Shown here piece after piece: positions 1 through 13,276 of a DNA stretch of 64,000 bases. Made by a program: the position numbers and the translations under genes. Each line of letters starts with the position of its first letter. Position 1 is the first letter of the stretch. This DNA comes from Ganoderma boninense (lineage: Eukaryota > Basidiomycota > Agaricomycetes > Polyporales > Polyporaceae). Where the stretch lies: assembly GCA_002900995.3 (NCBI GenBank), contig CM035309.1:372001-436000 (forward strand), read 5' to 3'. Under the pieces are notes generated by a model. It ran no database searches. It saw only the letters and a program-made list of their open reading frames with translations, and was not told the origin of the DNA.

Positions 1-3000
1 CTTCGAGAGGTACAGCGTGAGCATCGCGAAGGACACTGGTGGGGCATGGAGAATTCGTCAGCTGCAAATTACTCATCGCGGAGTGCAAAACGCTGGATAA
101 TAATGTCACGCACTCATGCTGAAGTTGATGCATGCGGTGGAGACGTTCCCCTTGAACACCCTCGGTTGCTCGACTTGCGGGAAGATGAGGCTGGGTGGGC
201 ACGGCACACGTGCAGGGCAGAATATGCCATACGGTCCGTCAGATGGAGATTCAAAGGGAACACAGCACGGGGTGACGGCGTACATGGGCAGCCACGCTTG
301 GACCACGTATGCGAACATGTTGCAGCTGGCGACGACGAAGGCGCGCTCTGAAATCTGCAGGCTCAGTACTAGCCACCTCGCTCTCGCACGAACAGGAAGG
401 ATCGACGCACTCTCGTTGTCGTGTCCTGTCAGTTCGTTCGCCCACGCTAGGATGAGGCCCGACAGTCCGCCCTGCACAGCCGTCTGAAAAGGGGGAGAAC
501 GTTACGATGCTGCCTCAGAAATGCTGGGGTTTGGGTGGATGTGGAAGACGCACGAAGTAGTAGAACACCCATCGTCTAGGCTGCATGAGCGCGGACACGA
601 CGGGCAAGGGAGCGAGCAGAGGGACATACCGCGTGATGTGCTCGTAGAGCGGTGTGGACGCGAGGACGATGTTCGTAGTCATGGCCCACGTCTGGTTGGA
701 AACGTTCAGCGAGGGGGAACCGCGAATAGACGGGGCGATTACTCACGCCTGCAAAGAGCATAGGAGGCCATCTGGCCTGGATAATGTCGGACCACCAGGC
801 GTAAATGAGGGCTACAAAATTGGTCAGAACATTGCACGAAGTCGATAAACCCCTTCTCGCTCGGCCTACTTGTGACCACCTGGACAGCTTGGATACCGAG
901 GGGATACGTGTTGATCTGGCCGATAGTATACACAGTGTGCCCGGGTATGTTGAAGCTCTTGAGCCTGGGGACGGGCAGGTCAGTGCCGTGCGATGTGGGG
1001 AAGGACTCTCGTGGTATACCAGAAGATCATTGAAGTCGATGGTCCATTGCCGTTGTTGAACTTAGCGATACGTGAGCGAGGGTTCGCGAAAAGGCGACGA
1101 CAGCACGAACCAGGACATAAACTAGATCAACCGTTCATTAGAACCTTAAATCGAATGAGATGCATACGAAAAGCTTACGTGGAACGAGCGTGTGGATGTG
1201 CCATGTAGTGAAGAACGCAGCAACCTATCCGCGTAGTCAGCAGGCGGAATGCAGCAACCACTGAGAACGATGGTTTGCTCGTGCACCTTCTTCCTAGTGA
1301 AGGCGGCAGGTGGCTTTCTCCCGATCTCGGTCTGTTCTTCGGTGTAGAACATCGACGGTCTGGTGTTAGATGGAAGGTCTAATTTGCCATTAGAGTAAGC
1401 TCGCCAACTTTGACGTATGCCTCAACATTAAGGCCCACCTGGCATGACCAAGAAGCCCAGTAATGCGATGGGGATGGTTATCATGCCGTCAATAATGAAA
1501 AGCCCTTGTGACATACGATAGGATTAGCATAAATGCTTCGACGTAGCGGACCATTATGACTTACATTTCCAGCCAGCCAAACCATGGACACCGTTCAGAC
1601 CGTTGTAAGCCCCCTGTAAAAGTCTCTTAGTTTTGGCGTCCATGAGCGCGAAACAATCGAAATGCATACCGTCTGAAGGAAGCCACTAAACATAGGACCG
1701 AGTGCGCTTGCAGTCTACAGTACAATTCCTCGGGTCAGGCAGCCCGAAAAGAAAAGGAACGAGGAAACGACAGTACTAACTTGGAAAATGCATGCACGCT
1801 TCCCCAGCTCGTCCGGCTTGTACCAACTGCCAATCACGTATTGCATGGCCGGGTAGAACGTCGACTCAGCAAGGCCTATCAGTGCAGCGGCGAGTTAGTG
1901 AGTGGATTATGACTGTGTTCGCCATGTACTAGGGACTGCACGTACCCACGAAGAAGCGCACGGTAACGAGCGTTTCGAAGTTCTTCGCGCTTGCAAGAAT
2001 CATGGTGAGCATGCTCCATATTATTTCCATGGCAGGGACCTGTCGTGGATATGAGTGGGAGCTTCCGCGTTGGTTTAAGTGCGCGCATACCCATATCGAC
2101 GGTCGTATCCTGGTAATTAGCATGCTATACAAGAGACGCCCTCGCGTCGCTCCGGCAGACTTATTGAAGGCTGACATTCTTCAAAAGTCTGTCGTTTGTA
2201 CATCCACACTCAAAGACTTATATGAGCGGAGGGCTCGGATAGACAGAGCGGCGGTGGATGAGGACTATATAGTGATCGGTGGTGCGAGACGTTGAGGCGT
2301 GAGGATGGCAGGTTGACCAACGACGAACTGTCATAAGTATGTTATTCAGAAGCGCTGCGCGCGCGTGGAGTACTTGACGAAGCTGATGGCGGTCTGGGGT
2401 AAAACATTCCGTTGCAGGCAGGCAGCTGGTGGAAGGGGAGTGGCGAGGACCACTCGAGCGAGGATCTCTGGAGGATGATTAAGCGCTCTATGCAAACAGA
2501 TCGAAATGCGGCCAAATAAGACCACACGAATTCACCGGGTTTCTTTAATAATACGACTTATAGCCACGATATTAGACACGAAGTTGGCCAGCGTGGAGAT
2601 ATGTCGGTACTTACTTGGAAGGTATTTGCCCGAGGGCGTATCCGCAAGTCCATGCTGTCGTGATATAGTTCAATTGATTGCCGTGACTGCCGACTATTTA
2701 GCATGCTGTACAGGCGAGCAAACAGACCAGAAGCCTCACAGTTCTAGGCTGATGAATATTTGAACGTTAGCGAGAGTGGAGGCGAACCCAACAAGAGATA
2801 AACACACTCTTCCTGCATGCCGGTGACATATGCATTCTGGAGCCGGAGCCTCTCAACTCGAAGCCGTTAATCAACGTAAACTAAAACATACCGTGATATT
2901 CTGCTGGTCAAGGTACGTGCAGTTGAGTCTATCAGCCAAGCCATGCGCACGGAGGGACCCAAAGAGAACACGTATTTGCTGAAGTACGACAGCGCGGCGT

Positions 3001-3172
3001 ACGTGAGAAGACAGGCATCGAGCTTGAAGAGAAAGCGGCGTTCATCTTCGGGCTTGTCCCACGTATCCCTGCGATGGAAGTCAGTTGGAGGAGTCCACGA
3101 CGAAGACTCGCAGACATACCAAATGTAGCTGGTCCACGGGCGTCGTTCTGGCTTGTGACCGAGAGTGCTCAT
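1..3172 (-). CDS. MFS vitamin/anion transporter, copy A (C-terminus cut by window edge)
   Basis: Multi-exon minus-strand gene for a major facilitator plasma-membrane transporter of the Dal5/Liz1/Fen2 (ACS) family, which takes up pantothenate, biotin, nicotinate or allantoate; the substrate cannot be read from sequence. The start is an ATG at 3172 (MSTLGHKPERRPW). In order one sees [110 protein letters not shown] and [13 protein letters not shown], all typical family blocks split by short introns. Compared with copy B it lacks 24 bp in the central loop (in frame, near 1331), and near 30-50 its last exon is 7 nt longer, which would shift the frame of the basic tail. It may therefore be decaying. 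The family call is secure; the functional state is not. Confidence 0.85.
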
Positions 3173-5116
3173 CACGGCGAAGAAGATGGACGGAGGAGTT
3201 TTTCCTCAGGGGAGAAAACCAGGACGAACAAGAGCATTGCGCTGGTCAGATTAAATACCATCTGCGAGGCCCTCGGCATGCCATGCCGATTGTGCTGAAC
3301 GTCCATGCAGTGGGTGACCGGTTTATTAGCGCACGATAAAGACACAATGAATACATCTTCCACTGGAAGAGTGAGCCAGGCCATATCCTGCGGAGCATAT
3401 GCGGTTAGTTGTCAGCAGGCAAGACCGCACAATACAGTCGAGGCACTATCTCGACATCCTAGTGAATTTTGAGTACATGCGCTGACGAGGACGCTAGAAA
3501 GTCGACACTGAGCCATTTTAAGAGACGTAAGCCTTGAAATTCATGCGACAAGATATCCCAGAGCCTAGACTGAGCTTGGAGAGGTGGTGGTTGCAGTCCA
3601 CAAACCGGATGTTAGTTGACAAGCGCCCCTTGCCACGAGGTTATCAATAGGCGCTCATGAAAGTGAACGAAGGGCAGCACTATCCACGAACTGTATAAAA
3701 CCTCACCGTCCGATGGGGGGATGACCATCGCAATGCATCTTAGAAGTTATGTCCGTTGTTTTTAGGCTTCCTACTTGACTCCGGTGAATTAGCCGCTCTA
3801 CAGGCCGTTCGTTTACCCCAGGAGAAGAACCGTGTCGTCGACTCCGACTCTCCGACAGGTACAAGGTGAACTTCTTGTTGGAATCTTGTGTTATGTAAGC
3901 GAGCTCGTCTTGTGCTCGCGCCAGCATCTCACTCGTCTTGTCCCCTCTTGTCCGTCTTATACTGTACATTATGTTTTAGATTCTTGTTACTACGTGTATT
4001 TAGGTACGCCCGCGCGCGATGTCCCTCACGCGTTTGCTTCAGCGTTCAAACGCGACTTCGTTTCCTCCCGTTAACTCTCCTCCCGCGCGCCCCGTTCCCT
4101 CCCACACTTCTCGCAGTCACCATGGCCGGAAGGTTGGAGATATTAGGCCAAGACTTTTCGTCGTCAGCGAGATAATACGAACGACAGAGTTCTTTGTGAC
4201 TTTTGTACGATATGGCAGTGGCATTATGCAGCCTCAGGCTAAGGTACAGTAGTATATCATCCATTGTCTTTCAGTCAAGCATGTCCAGTGTTCATCGTAA
4301 AGGATGTCAGCTGCTTAAAGCCAACTGCAAAAACAAACCCAATTTTCCCGCGCGACTGGGCGTGGAATATTCGGCGACCCACCTGAAGCCGTCGTTCCAG
4401 GCGGGGTCTCGTCGCAAGACCTCGCAATAGGAGGGTGTACGGTCAGGATGCGCCACAGTTCACTTACCGTCAAGTATTCCCTAGCGTATCGGGCGTCGTT
4501 TGGTGCACAACTAGATCCATGTGTACGGACTACAACGACTCGGATCTGCAGACCCAAGGGCGACTTGCCCATGAGGATCGCAGACCTCTTGAAGAGTCTT
4601 CAAGTTCCCTCCCTTGATCTAGGTCCCTCGGTAGGTGGAGAAGCTTTCCCTTGTGGACCATGCCGTTGTCGCCGAGGATGCGCAAGCTGCGGTGGACCAC
4701 ACACGCGTGGACACAGGTTGCCGCGCGTCACGGGGTTTCACGGGGGGGCGGATCCACATATGTAACTTAGTTCCATGGGGCGTACGCGCTGCGCTTGCGC
4801 AAGGGCGGTACGGTTTCGGTGACTTTGAAGTTTGGGTGCGTGCTGGAGATGAAGCGGAGCGTGAAGCCCATTGTCCTGAAGAGGAGGAAGATTCAGAGAG
4901 GGGGTCATGGATCAGATTGGGGAGAGGGGGAAGTGGAGGGGAGTTGGCGGTACGACGTATCTATCAGCCTATCGATCGTGTCGCGACGTCGGTATTAGCA
5001 CTGCACTACGGCTATGCTATCGGTGTATATGTATATGAGCAGGGAGGAGCATGCGTATTCGTTCGCGTCTACAATTGTCGTTCCTGTTTCTTATGGCCCA
5101 CGGGAGACCTGAACCT
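3173..5116. other. Spacer between the tandem transporter copies
   Basis: This holds the upstream region of copy A, which stays alignable to the upstream region of copy B out to about 3825 (compare 3787-3822 with 8746-8783), and the 3' flank of copy B. The duplication unit is therefore about 5 kb and includes the promoter. From about 3830 to 5116 there are only short open frames on both strands and I recognise no gene. A minus-strand stretch at 4600-4930 has biased composition but matches nothing I know. Confidence 0.6.
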
Positions 5117-8097
5117 CTACGCGATGCTCGCGGCGCAGCGGAACTCCGACGTCAAGGTGGGCATCGGGACCTCGGAAACATCGACGTCCGTCTCGGAGGC
5201 GTGCGCCTGCGTCTTGGCCTTCTTGATGTCCACGTGTGTCTCGTCTTCCGCGACGTAGTCGTCCGAGGCTTCGCTCGGGACGGCGCTCGCGCGCCGCTTG
5301 CGTGCTCTGCGCTGGTCCCGCTTCGACAAGTACAGCGTGAGCATGGCGAAGGACACTGGCGGGAGGCTTGTGAGCTGCATTCGCTCCTTACACGGACATC
5401 AAGCATGAGTACGCACTCATGCCGAGGTTGATGCAAGCGGTGGTCACGTTGCCCTTGAACACCCTGGAGGGAGAAAGGACGACTGTCAGTTGGGGGATGG
5501 ACTGCGCATGCCGCATACGTGCTTACCGTGGCTGCTCAACTTGCGGGAAGATGAGTCTGGAGAAAAGAAAGGGAACGGCACCGGTCAGACACTGGAAGAA
5601 GGCATCCGGGGGTCGAGAAAAGACGGACGCACATAGGCAACCACGCTTGCACCACGTATGCGAACATGTTGCAACTCGCCACGACGAAGGCGCGCTCTGA
5701 AAGCCCGGCGTTAGATGCATTCTATTCTTCTTCTTAGGGAAACACGAAGGGTCATATACATACTCTCGTTGTCATGTCCGGTCAGCTCATTCGCCCACGC
5801 CAGGATGAGACCCGACAAGCCGCCTTGCACGAGAGTCTAAAGGAATGTTGAAGGTTACGGCACTGCCTCAGACGTGCAGGGGTGTAGGAGACGCACGAAG
5901 TAGTAGAACACCCATCGTCTAGGCCGCATGAGTGAGGACACAAGGGTGAGAGTGACCAGAAGGGGCGCACCGTGTGATGTGCTCGTACAGAGGCGTGGAA
6001 GCCAGGACGATGTTCGTGGTCATGGCCCACGTCTGGGTGGTAGCATTGTGAGAGGAGACACCGTAAATGGCGGGACAAGTGCTTACCCCCGCGAACAGCA
6101 TAGGCGGCCATCTCGCCCGAACAATGTCAGACCACCAGGCGTAGATGAGGGCTACCAACAATTGCTCAGAATATAGTACGAAACGAATAGACCCCTTCCC
6201 CCTCGACTTACTAGTGACCACCTGGACAGCTTGGATACCGAGAGGATACGTGTTGATTTGGCCGATGGTATACACGGTGTGCCCGGGTGTGTTGAAGCTC
6301 TTCAGCCTGAAAACGAGCAGGTTAGCGCGTGGGATGCGGGAAAAGACGTTTGTGCCATACCAGAAGATCATGGAGTTCGACGATCCACCGCCATTGTTGA
6401 ACTTCGCAACGCGTCAGTAGTCGTCGTGTTAAAGTTAACATCGACGGTGGTACTAACCAGAACATAAACTGGATCATACATACATCAAAACCTCGCATCG
6501 GGTGGATCAAACATGAAAGACGTACGGGGAACGAGCGTATATATGTGCCATGTGGTAAAGAACCCAGCGACCTGTCCGCGAGGTAAGCAGTCAGAGTGGA
6601 ACAACATTAGGGAGCACTCAGGATATTCATCTACCTTCTTCCTCGTGAACGCAGCAGGTGGCTTCCTGCCGATCTCGGCCATCCTTCTCTTTCCAATATC
6701 GATCTGTTCTTGAGTATAGAAGATCGACGGCTTAGTGTTCGTCGGAAGGTCTGACCTACCATCAGAACGAGCTCTCCATGTCGGACAGATACATCAACAT
6801 CGAGGCTCACCTGGCATGATCAAGAAGCCAAGCAAGGCGATGGGGACGGTTATAATGCCGTCAATGATGAACAGCCCTTATGCCACATAACAAAATCAGC
6901 ACAAACGCTCCGAGGCAGGCGCCTCAACATGACCTACATTTCCAGCCTGCCAGACCGTGGACGCCGTTCAGACCGTTGTAAGCTCCCTGTAAATACTCAA
7001 TAAGTATACGTGTCAAGAGAATTGATTGAACCGTTAGGCATACGGTCTGAAGGAAGCCGCTGAACATGGGACCGAGCGCGCTTGCGGTCTATAAACGTCA
7101 TTCCTAGAGTCAGGCATCTCGAGACGCACGGTGAAGCGATATTACAAACATGAAAAATGCATGCACGCTTCCCCAGCTCTTCTGGCTTGTACCAACTGCC
7201 AATTACGTATTGGATGGCTGGGTAGAACGTTGACTCGGCAAGGCCTTTCAGCGCAGCGGTGAGTCAGGGAGCGGCCCAAATGCACCATAGACTAGCAACT
7301 AGACATACCCACGAGGAAGCGCACAATAATGAGCGTTTCAAAGTTCTTCGCGCTCGCAAGGACCATTGTAAGCATGCTCCATATTACCTCCATGGCAGGG
7401 ATCTGTCGTGCATATGAGTGAAAACTTCCGCGAGGAGTTGTGTGGCCGCATACCCATATCGACGGTCGTATCCTCGTGATTAACATGCTATTCAATCATG
7501 GCATTAGGACGTTGGCCAGCGTGGAGGTACGCCAACATACTTGGAAGGTATTTGCCCGAGGACGTATCCACACGTCCATGCCGTCGTGATATAGTTCAAC
7601 TGGTTTCCGTGGCTATCGGATATTTATCATGCTGTACAGGCGAATAAATAAATCTAGCAGACTCACAGTCCTAGGCTGATAGATTCGTCAGTGAGTGAAC
7701 GTAAAGTGCGCACGAGACAAACTCACTCTTCTTGCATGCCCGAGACATATGCATTCTGGAACCGGGATCGTGAACGTCGAAGTCGAAGCCGCTTGTAAAT
7801 GTGAAATAAATACCGTGATGTTCTGCTGGTCAAGGTACGTGCAGTCGAATCTATTAGCCAAACCATGCGCATCTAGGGACCGAAGGAAGGCACTTATTTG
7901 CTGAAGTACGATAGGGCGGCGTACGTGAGAAGGCACGCGTCGAGCTTGAAGAGAAAGTGGCGCTCATCCTCGGGCTTGTCCCATGTATCCCTGTGTTGTG
8001 ATTCAGTTCGAGGAGGCAACAGCGGAGAAGCATCTCAGACATACCAAACATAGCTGGTCCATGGGCGACGTTCCGGCTTGCGATCGAGTGTGCTCAT
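5117..8097 (-). CDS. MFS vitamin/anion transporter, copy B
   Basis: Paralogue of copy A in the same orientation, a complete multi-exon gene running from ATG 8097 to TAG 5117-5119. The same Dal5/Liz1-family blocks appear in order: [108 protein letters not shown] and [12 protein letters not shown]. The protein ends in a hydrophilic cytoplasmic tail rich in R/K and then D/E. Introns fit GT..AG with matching phases; for example TG|G rebuilds Trp before LKSFN. One oddity: where copy A reads AGC AAA TAC (SKY) before the YLDQQN exon, copy B has TAA at 7894-7896. An upstream GT at the preceding Ser codon would splice past it in both copies. Substrate is unknown. Confidence 0.87.
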
Positions 8098-9123
8098 CTC
8101 GGCGACGACGACGATAGACAGAGGAGTTGGCCCTCAGAGGAGAACCAGTAGGAATTGCGGCGTTCCGCCATCCATGATAAATACCGTCCGCGAGGCCCTC
8201 GGCGTGCGTCCCTCGGAAGGCACCAGCAGCCATGCTGATTGCGTTCAACGTTGATGCAGCGGATGACCAGTTTACTAGGGCATGAGAAAGACATAAAGGA
8301 TACACGTCCCACGGGAAGGCGACCCAGGTCATGTTCTGCGGAGCGTATGCGGTTAGTTGTCAGCACGCAAGATCGCACAATACAGAAGCACTACCTCGAG
8401 ATCCTGTTGAGTTTTGAGCAATGCTCCCAGCAGGCTTGCGAGCGTTAGGAATAAGACACTGAGTCATATTCCGAGAGATAGCGGTATTGAAAAACGAGCG
8501 GGAAATATGTTTCTGAGCCTTGACTCTGTACGGAGACGTGATGCTGGCGGCAGCACGAAACGAATGTTGTCGCATAAGCGCCGCTCGCCACGAGGATCTT
8601 AATGGGCGCCCAACGGAGCAAACCAACTTGGCGGCGGCGCTATAGATTTACACACTGTATACAACCAACCTCACCATTCAATATTCAATAGGGAGATGGC
8701 GTGAATGTTTGCTTGTTTCAACAAGTCGTCGTGTTTGTCTCCGCTAATTGATCCACTCTATAGACCGCCCATTTTACCCCAGGCCGACTGCGAGTAGTTG
8801 AACGCCTCGGAGTGGCCACGACACGCTTCACAAGGTCTCAATACAATGCGTGGAGGAGGCCTCGGTCGTATTGCGTCAAACTCTTATCTCTACGAAGGTC
8901 ACACGGGCCGATATTGCTGACCTTCCACCATCCATCCTGCGGATGGTGTGACCCGCCCCCATCCTGACGTGCGACCGATCCCCTATGTCAGCAAGGACGG
9001 CCTACAGCTCCATCGTCCTGAAACGATTGAAAAGGGGTCGATCGTGCGTGTTCGTACCCGCAGATCGGATTGCATCCATCACACAACACCTGTCAGTGAT
9101 TCCACCACACGTTCCTCTCCACC
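8098..9123. other. Divergent intergenic region between transporter B and the oxygenase
   Basis: About 1 kb separating divergently transcribed genes. The part next to copy B (to about 8785) is the duplicated upstream region shared with copy A. The rest up to 9123 is CT-rich just before the oxygenase start, as expected for a fungal promoter and 5' UTR. No gene seen. Confidence 0.6.
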
Positions 9124-10940
9124 ATGCCTGTCCCAGTTCCCGAGCTCGGATCTTTCAACTACGTCCCGGAAACAAAGGTACGCACTTTGTTGTAGCATGT
9201 GTTCCCCCATCTGCCGATCGCCGCGCCATTTCTCTCAGACAACTGATTACCTTTGCTTTTATTTGACAGGAGAACCTCGACTGGGCTGACCTCGTCACTC
9301 TCGACTTCAGCGCGTACGGCACCCCTGAGGGCAACAAGAAGCTCGCTGCGGAGCTCATCAGGGCCGTCCGCGAGGACGGGTTCTTCTACGTGAAGAACTT
9401 CAACATCTCGCAGGAGCGCGTCAACCGCCAGTTCTCTATTGGCAAGCAGTTCTATGAGATTCCCTTGGAGGAGAAGCTCAAGTATGTACCCGTCGGCCTC
9501 GGTGAGTCTGACACTGCTTGCCAAACCCCCTACGACGCTCACTCTCGATGCAGACAATGGCGCGTTCAATGGCTACGTCCCCTCCGGTCGTCGCATCCTG
9601 GAGCCTGTCTCTGGTATCCGGGACCGCACCGAGGTCTACAACATCCCTAGTATGCCCATGCCCCTCCTTGATACATCCCGTCTGTTCAATTGAGTATGGC
9701 AGAGTTCGATGGTTTCTTCACCCACAACCATCCTGAAGCGATTCAGTCGCGCCTGGGGGAGATCGAGGAGTTCGCTCGCGTAAGTCACCGCCACGACCTC
9801 GCCAGGCTGCCGACTAAATGTCTGCTAGTCCCTGCACACTGAGGTTCTCGACCCTCTCCACATCCTCCTCGCTATCGCGCTCGAGCTCCCCGAGGACTAC
9901 TTCACCAACATCCACCGGTACGAGCGCAAGAGCGAGGTACGTTCCCCCCCCTCTTCCTCTTTTCGTCTCCAACCCGGCGATCGCTCACTGGAACAACGAC
10001 GTGCCTAGGACCACTTCCGGTACATGAAGTACACCAAGTTCTCGCCCGAGGAGAACCTCAAGATCGGCCGCCTCTGGGGCCAGGGCCACACCGACCTCGG
10101 CTCCTGGACGCTCCTCTTCCGCCAGCCCGTCGCCGCGCTCCAGATCCGGAACCACACCACGAACGAGTGGAAGTGGGTCAAGCCCCAGGACGGCACGCTT
10201 ACCGTCAACGCGTGCGACGCGCTCACCTTCCTCACTGGGGGCTACGTCAAGAGCACCGTCCACCGGTAAGTACGTCCCAGGGGGACTCATCATAATGCAT
10301 GAGGCGTCGACGCTGACCCCTGCTGCGTTGGCGTCTCCATGTAGCGTCTCCGCACCCCCGAAGGACCAGGAGCACGTCGACCGCCTCGGCATCCTCTACT
10401 TCTCCCGGTGCGGATCCCTTTGCGATGCGTTCCCGTGCAAGCCGCTCATTGCCGTTGCTGACCAACCCCCAATCCCCACCTCATTCTCGCTAACGTATTG
10501 ACAGCCCGAACAACGACGTGCGCCTGCGCACCATCACGGAGTCGCCCGTGCTCCAGCGCGAGGGCTACACCCAGAACGAGTTCGAGAAGTCCGGAAACAC
10601 CGTGCCCACGATGGAAGGTGAGTGCCCTCTCTCCTCCTCCTTCCCTTTCCCCTTCCATGCCCCCGCCATCGGTGTCGGCGTCCGAGCTACGCCACCGAGC
10701 CCGAGTCACGCGTCCTCGCGACGCTCGGGGCCAATCGCTGGCGGGGGACACGGGGGCACGGGGGCACCGCTCCAGCCACCACCGCGAACGCTAACGCTAA
10801 CCCGCGTGTTTGCGAAACGCGCTGCAGAGTGGACGTTCGCGAAGCAGAAATGGCAGCGCACGAAGAACGCCGTGCGCGGCGACACGAGCTTCCGCACCGC
10901 CGAGATCCTCCCCGGCTTCCGCGAGAAGATCTACGCCTGA
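9124..10940 (+). CDS. 2-oxoglutarate/Fe(II)-dependent oxygenase (isopenicillin-N-synthase-like)
   Basis: Nine exons (9124-9177, 9270-9501, 9554-9649, 9703-9779, 9829-9936, 10009-10265, 10345-10407, 10505-10617, 10828-10940) join in phase to a protein of about 370 residues, normal for the family. The start has a good context (CCACCATGC). The N-terminal DIOX_N part contains REDGFFYVKNF and FYEIPLEEK. The jelly-roll core has GHTDLGSWTLLF, supplying the HxD iron ligands, GLTVNACD-like sheet residues, and the distal His in STVHR before RLGILYFSR, whose RxS-type end binds 2-oxoglutarate. Such enzymes hydroxylate, desaturate or cyclise small molecules in the cytosol; the substrate is unknown. No biosynthetic core enzyme lies nearby, so secondary metabolism is not implied by context. 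Confidence 0.93.
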
Positions 10941-12364
10941 CGCCAGCGCACCGCACTATCGCTATCCTGAGGCTGCTTATGGTTGTAGCCTGTAGAGTTC
11001 TCGGATTGGGGCGCGCCCGCGCCTGCGCACAGGAATCGGGACCGGAACCGGGAGGGCTGCAAGGCGGAGAAAAAAATAAAGGAAGGGAAGGGGAGGAGGG
11101 ACGACGGAAGCGGGAAGACGAACGAACTTGAGCTCGAACTGTATCTGTGTACGTGTCCTGTAACAACAGCGTCAGTGTGGCCAATGGCAAAGAAAACGCT
11201 CCTGCGCCGCCTCCAAGATATGATATGGCGGCGTGCTGTTTTCGAAACACGTCCGTAGCATCAAATTCTCCACGGTTCTGGAGCCTTGGTGTCGGTCGGA
11301 CTTGGGGCGCGAAGAGCGGACGTGCCAGTGGATGCGGACGATTGACTGGTACGTGCGCGCTGTTGGGGGCCTTGCAAACACTGGAAGCAAGCTGAGACCG
11401 GTGCGCGCAGCAGTTGCGTAGATCGTCCGCGAATGGCCACAGGTACGTTCTCCGCACTGCCACTACCGAATCCGAGCACTGTAACTGTAGTCGGAGCCTA
11501 GGAGGCCCTGAACGTAAATATTGAACGCCAATTCAATCCATGCTCGTTCGCATCGCCGCGTTCAAGACGGTGCCGGTGCCGGTATTAGGTTCCCGGATAA
11601 GCTATTGAGCGAACCTTGAAGATGTGAAAAGGGGGAAGGGCCTTGACTGAATTGAACTTGGGTGACGAAGAAGACGGAAATTTGGAGAGCGGCTCCGGGC
11701 GGTCACTCGCGTCCGAGCACGGCCTTGTTCCTGGACAGCGCAGTCTGACAACGAAAATGCTCGCGAGAACTCGGAAGAAAGCGAAAAAAAGGGAAGAGCC
11801 TTTACCGTATAGGCATAGGCAGAGCCATTCCGAAGGGAGGACAAAGGCACACCGGCAGAGCAAGAAGGTTTGGAGTTTTATCCAAGAAATTCATTACTGC
11901 GAATGCAGATCGTCAGAATACATGTGAGTCGTGCTGTACAGGTACAGAGGCCTTCTACGAGCCGGGATTGCAAGGTATAACTTAGGCATGCGTGGAGTGG
12001 TGCGAACGAAGAGCGACGAAGAGGGGGAGCGCGTGAAGGGGACGGCGAAGCGACGAAGGAAGGGAGCCAGGAAAGCGGCTGCTGGAGAAGTACAGAGCGA
12101 GAACGAACACGGAGCGGTGTAAACCGTTCAGAGAGGAGCGTAGCGAGAAGCGCACGACGGCATCCAGTACATCGGTCGCGCAGGAGGGACTGGAGGAAGG
12201 CGGGGGCATGAATGGGTGGGGGAGGGGTTGACGTCCAACGGGAAACAAGAATCCAGGATCAAGGGAGAGCAAAAACAAAACGATGGCGCTCATCCGTAGA
12301 CAATGCTAGAAGGGGGAGAAGTGGATGAGCGACCGGAACCTGAGAGGACAGAAAGAGATGGTGC
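10941..12364. other. Convergent intergenic region
   Basis: The 3' ends of the oxygenase (+) and the MYND protein (-) face each other here. An A-rich AAATAAA-type stretch near 11070-11080 could serve polyadenylation of the oxygenase transcript. I see no coding gene in either direction and no tRNA or repeat. Confidence 0.5.
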
Positions 12365-13276
12365 TCACCCCCTGGCGGTCGTGGATATGGGCTTGAAGTC
12401 CGTGCGGCCGGTCTCGGTGAAGTGCCGGAGCACCTCGCACCAGTCGTCGCGGGCATCCCATGAGATGCGTGCGGGCGAGTCGACCTCGACGGGCATGACT
12501 TGGCTGATCTCGCCACACTGGATGACGATGATCGCGCAGCCGATACCGCCGCTCTTGCGGCATCGCTCCTCTCGCCGGAGGATGTCCTCGCCGACGAGGG
12601 GGTCGTTGTCCGTCACGTATGTCCGGGGGACAACGTGCGTGGACTTGATGGAGAATCTGGCGATGACGTCAGAGACACGTCCAAGCGCCAGAAAGCTGGG
12701 GAAGGGGGCGCGTACCTGCGGAGGGAGTCCGGGGCCGATGGACGGTAGCTGAGCTCGACGAGGAGGGCGTTTTGGCGGACGTTGGAGGGCATGCGTCTCA
12801 GCTGGAGGGCCTGGAAGCCGGCCCAGCCGAGTAGCTGGTTGTACGCGGAGACAAACTTGCGGAGGTTCTTGACGAGGTTCTCGTCGACGCCTCCGTAGCT
12901 TGGCTGCTGCTTCGCAGATGAGATCTGCGACGCGGTATGCTGGCAGATCGCCTTGTGTGATGGCCAGTGTGCCTTCTGGCAATCCTGAGACTGAACGAGG
13001 GGTCAGAAGCTGCGACAGTACAAAGAATGTGAGGGGGACTCACGCAGTACTGAGTGGCCATCTGGATGAGAGACAAACGCAGCGGTCAGATTAACCTGGC
13101 TAGATCGCGAAGGAGGGATGACTCACGCAGCCACCACACAACCTAAAGCGGCCTGCATGGGGTTGTTCGATGGCGCCGCACTTGTCGCAGACGCGATAGC
13201 CGCGTTGCTTGGGGGTGGGGTGGGAGGGAGCAGTGAAGTAGTTGGCGGCGGCGGGTTGGGCGTAGACGGCAGTCAT
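12365..13276 (-). CDS. MYND-type zinc-finger protein
   Basis: Spliced minus-strand gene from ATG 13276 to TGA 12365-12367. Exon 1 ends in a first zinc knuckle (CDKCG...CGGC), a tiny exon adds MATQYC (about 13043-13062), and the next begins SQDCQKAHWPSHKAIC. Together these give a complete C-x2-C...C-x2-C...YC-x3-C...H-x3-C MYND finger at residues about 28-75. The remaining ~200 residues (GENLVKNL-type helix, LLGWAGFQALQLRR, STHVVPRTYV, CAIIVIQCGEISQVM) match no domain I can name. MYND fingers bind proline-rich partner peptides and occur in transcription regulators and SMYD methyltransferases, but no SET domain is visible. A short intron (GTACGC...CGCCAG) interrupts before FSIKSTHVV. The downstream neighbour is convergent, the upstream neighbour (IDO) divergent. 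Confidence 0.85.

Noticed and set aside
1..8100. Transporter copies as simple pseudogenes
   Set aside because: Despite a few lesions, nearly all exon joins keep phase and conserved motifs, so I kept them as genes.
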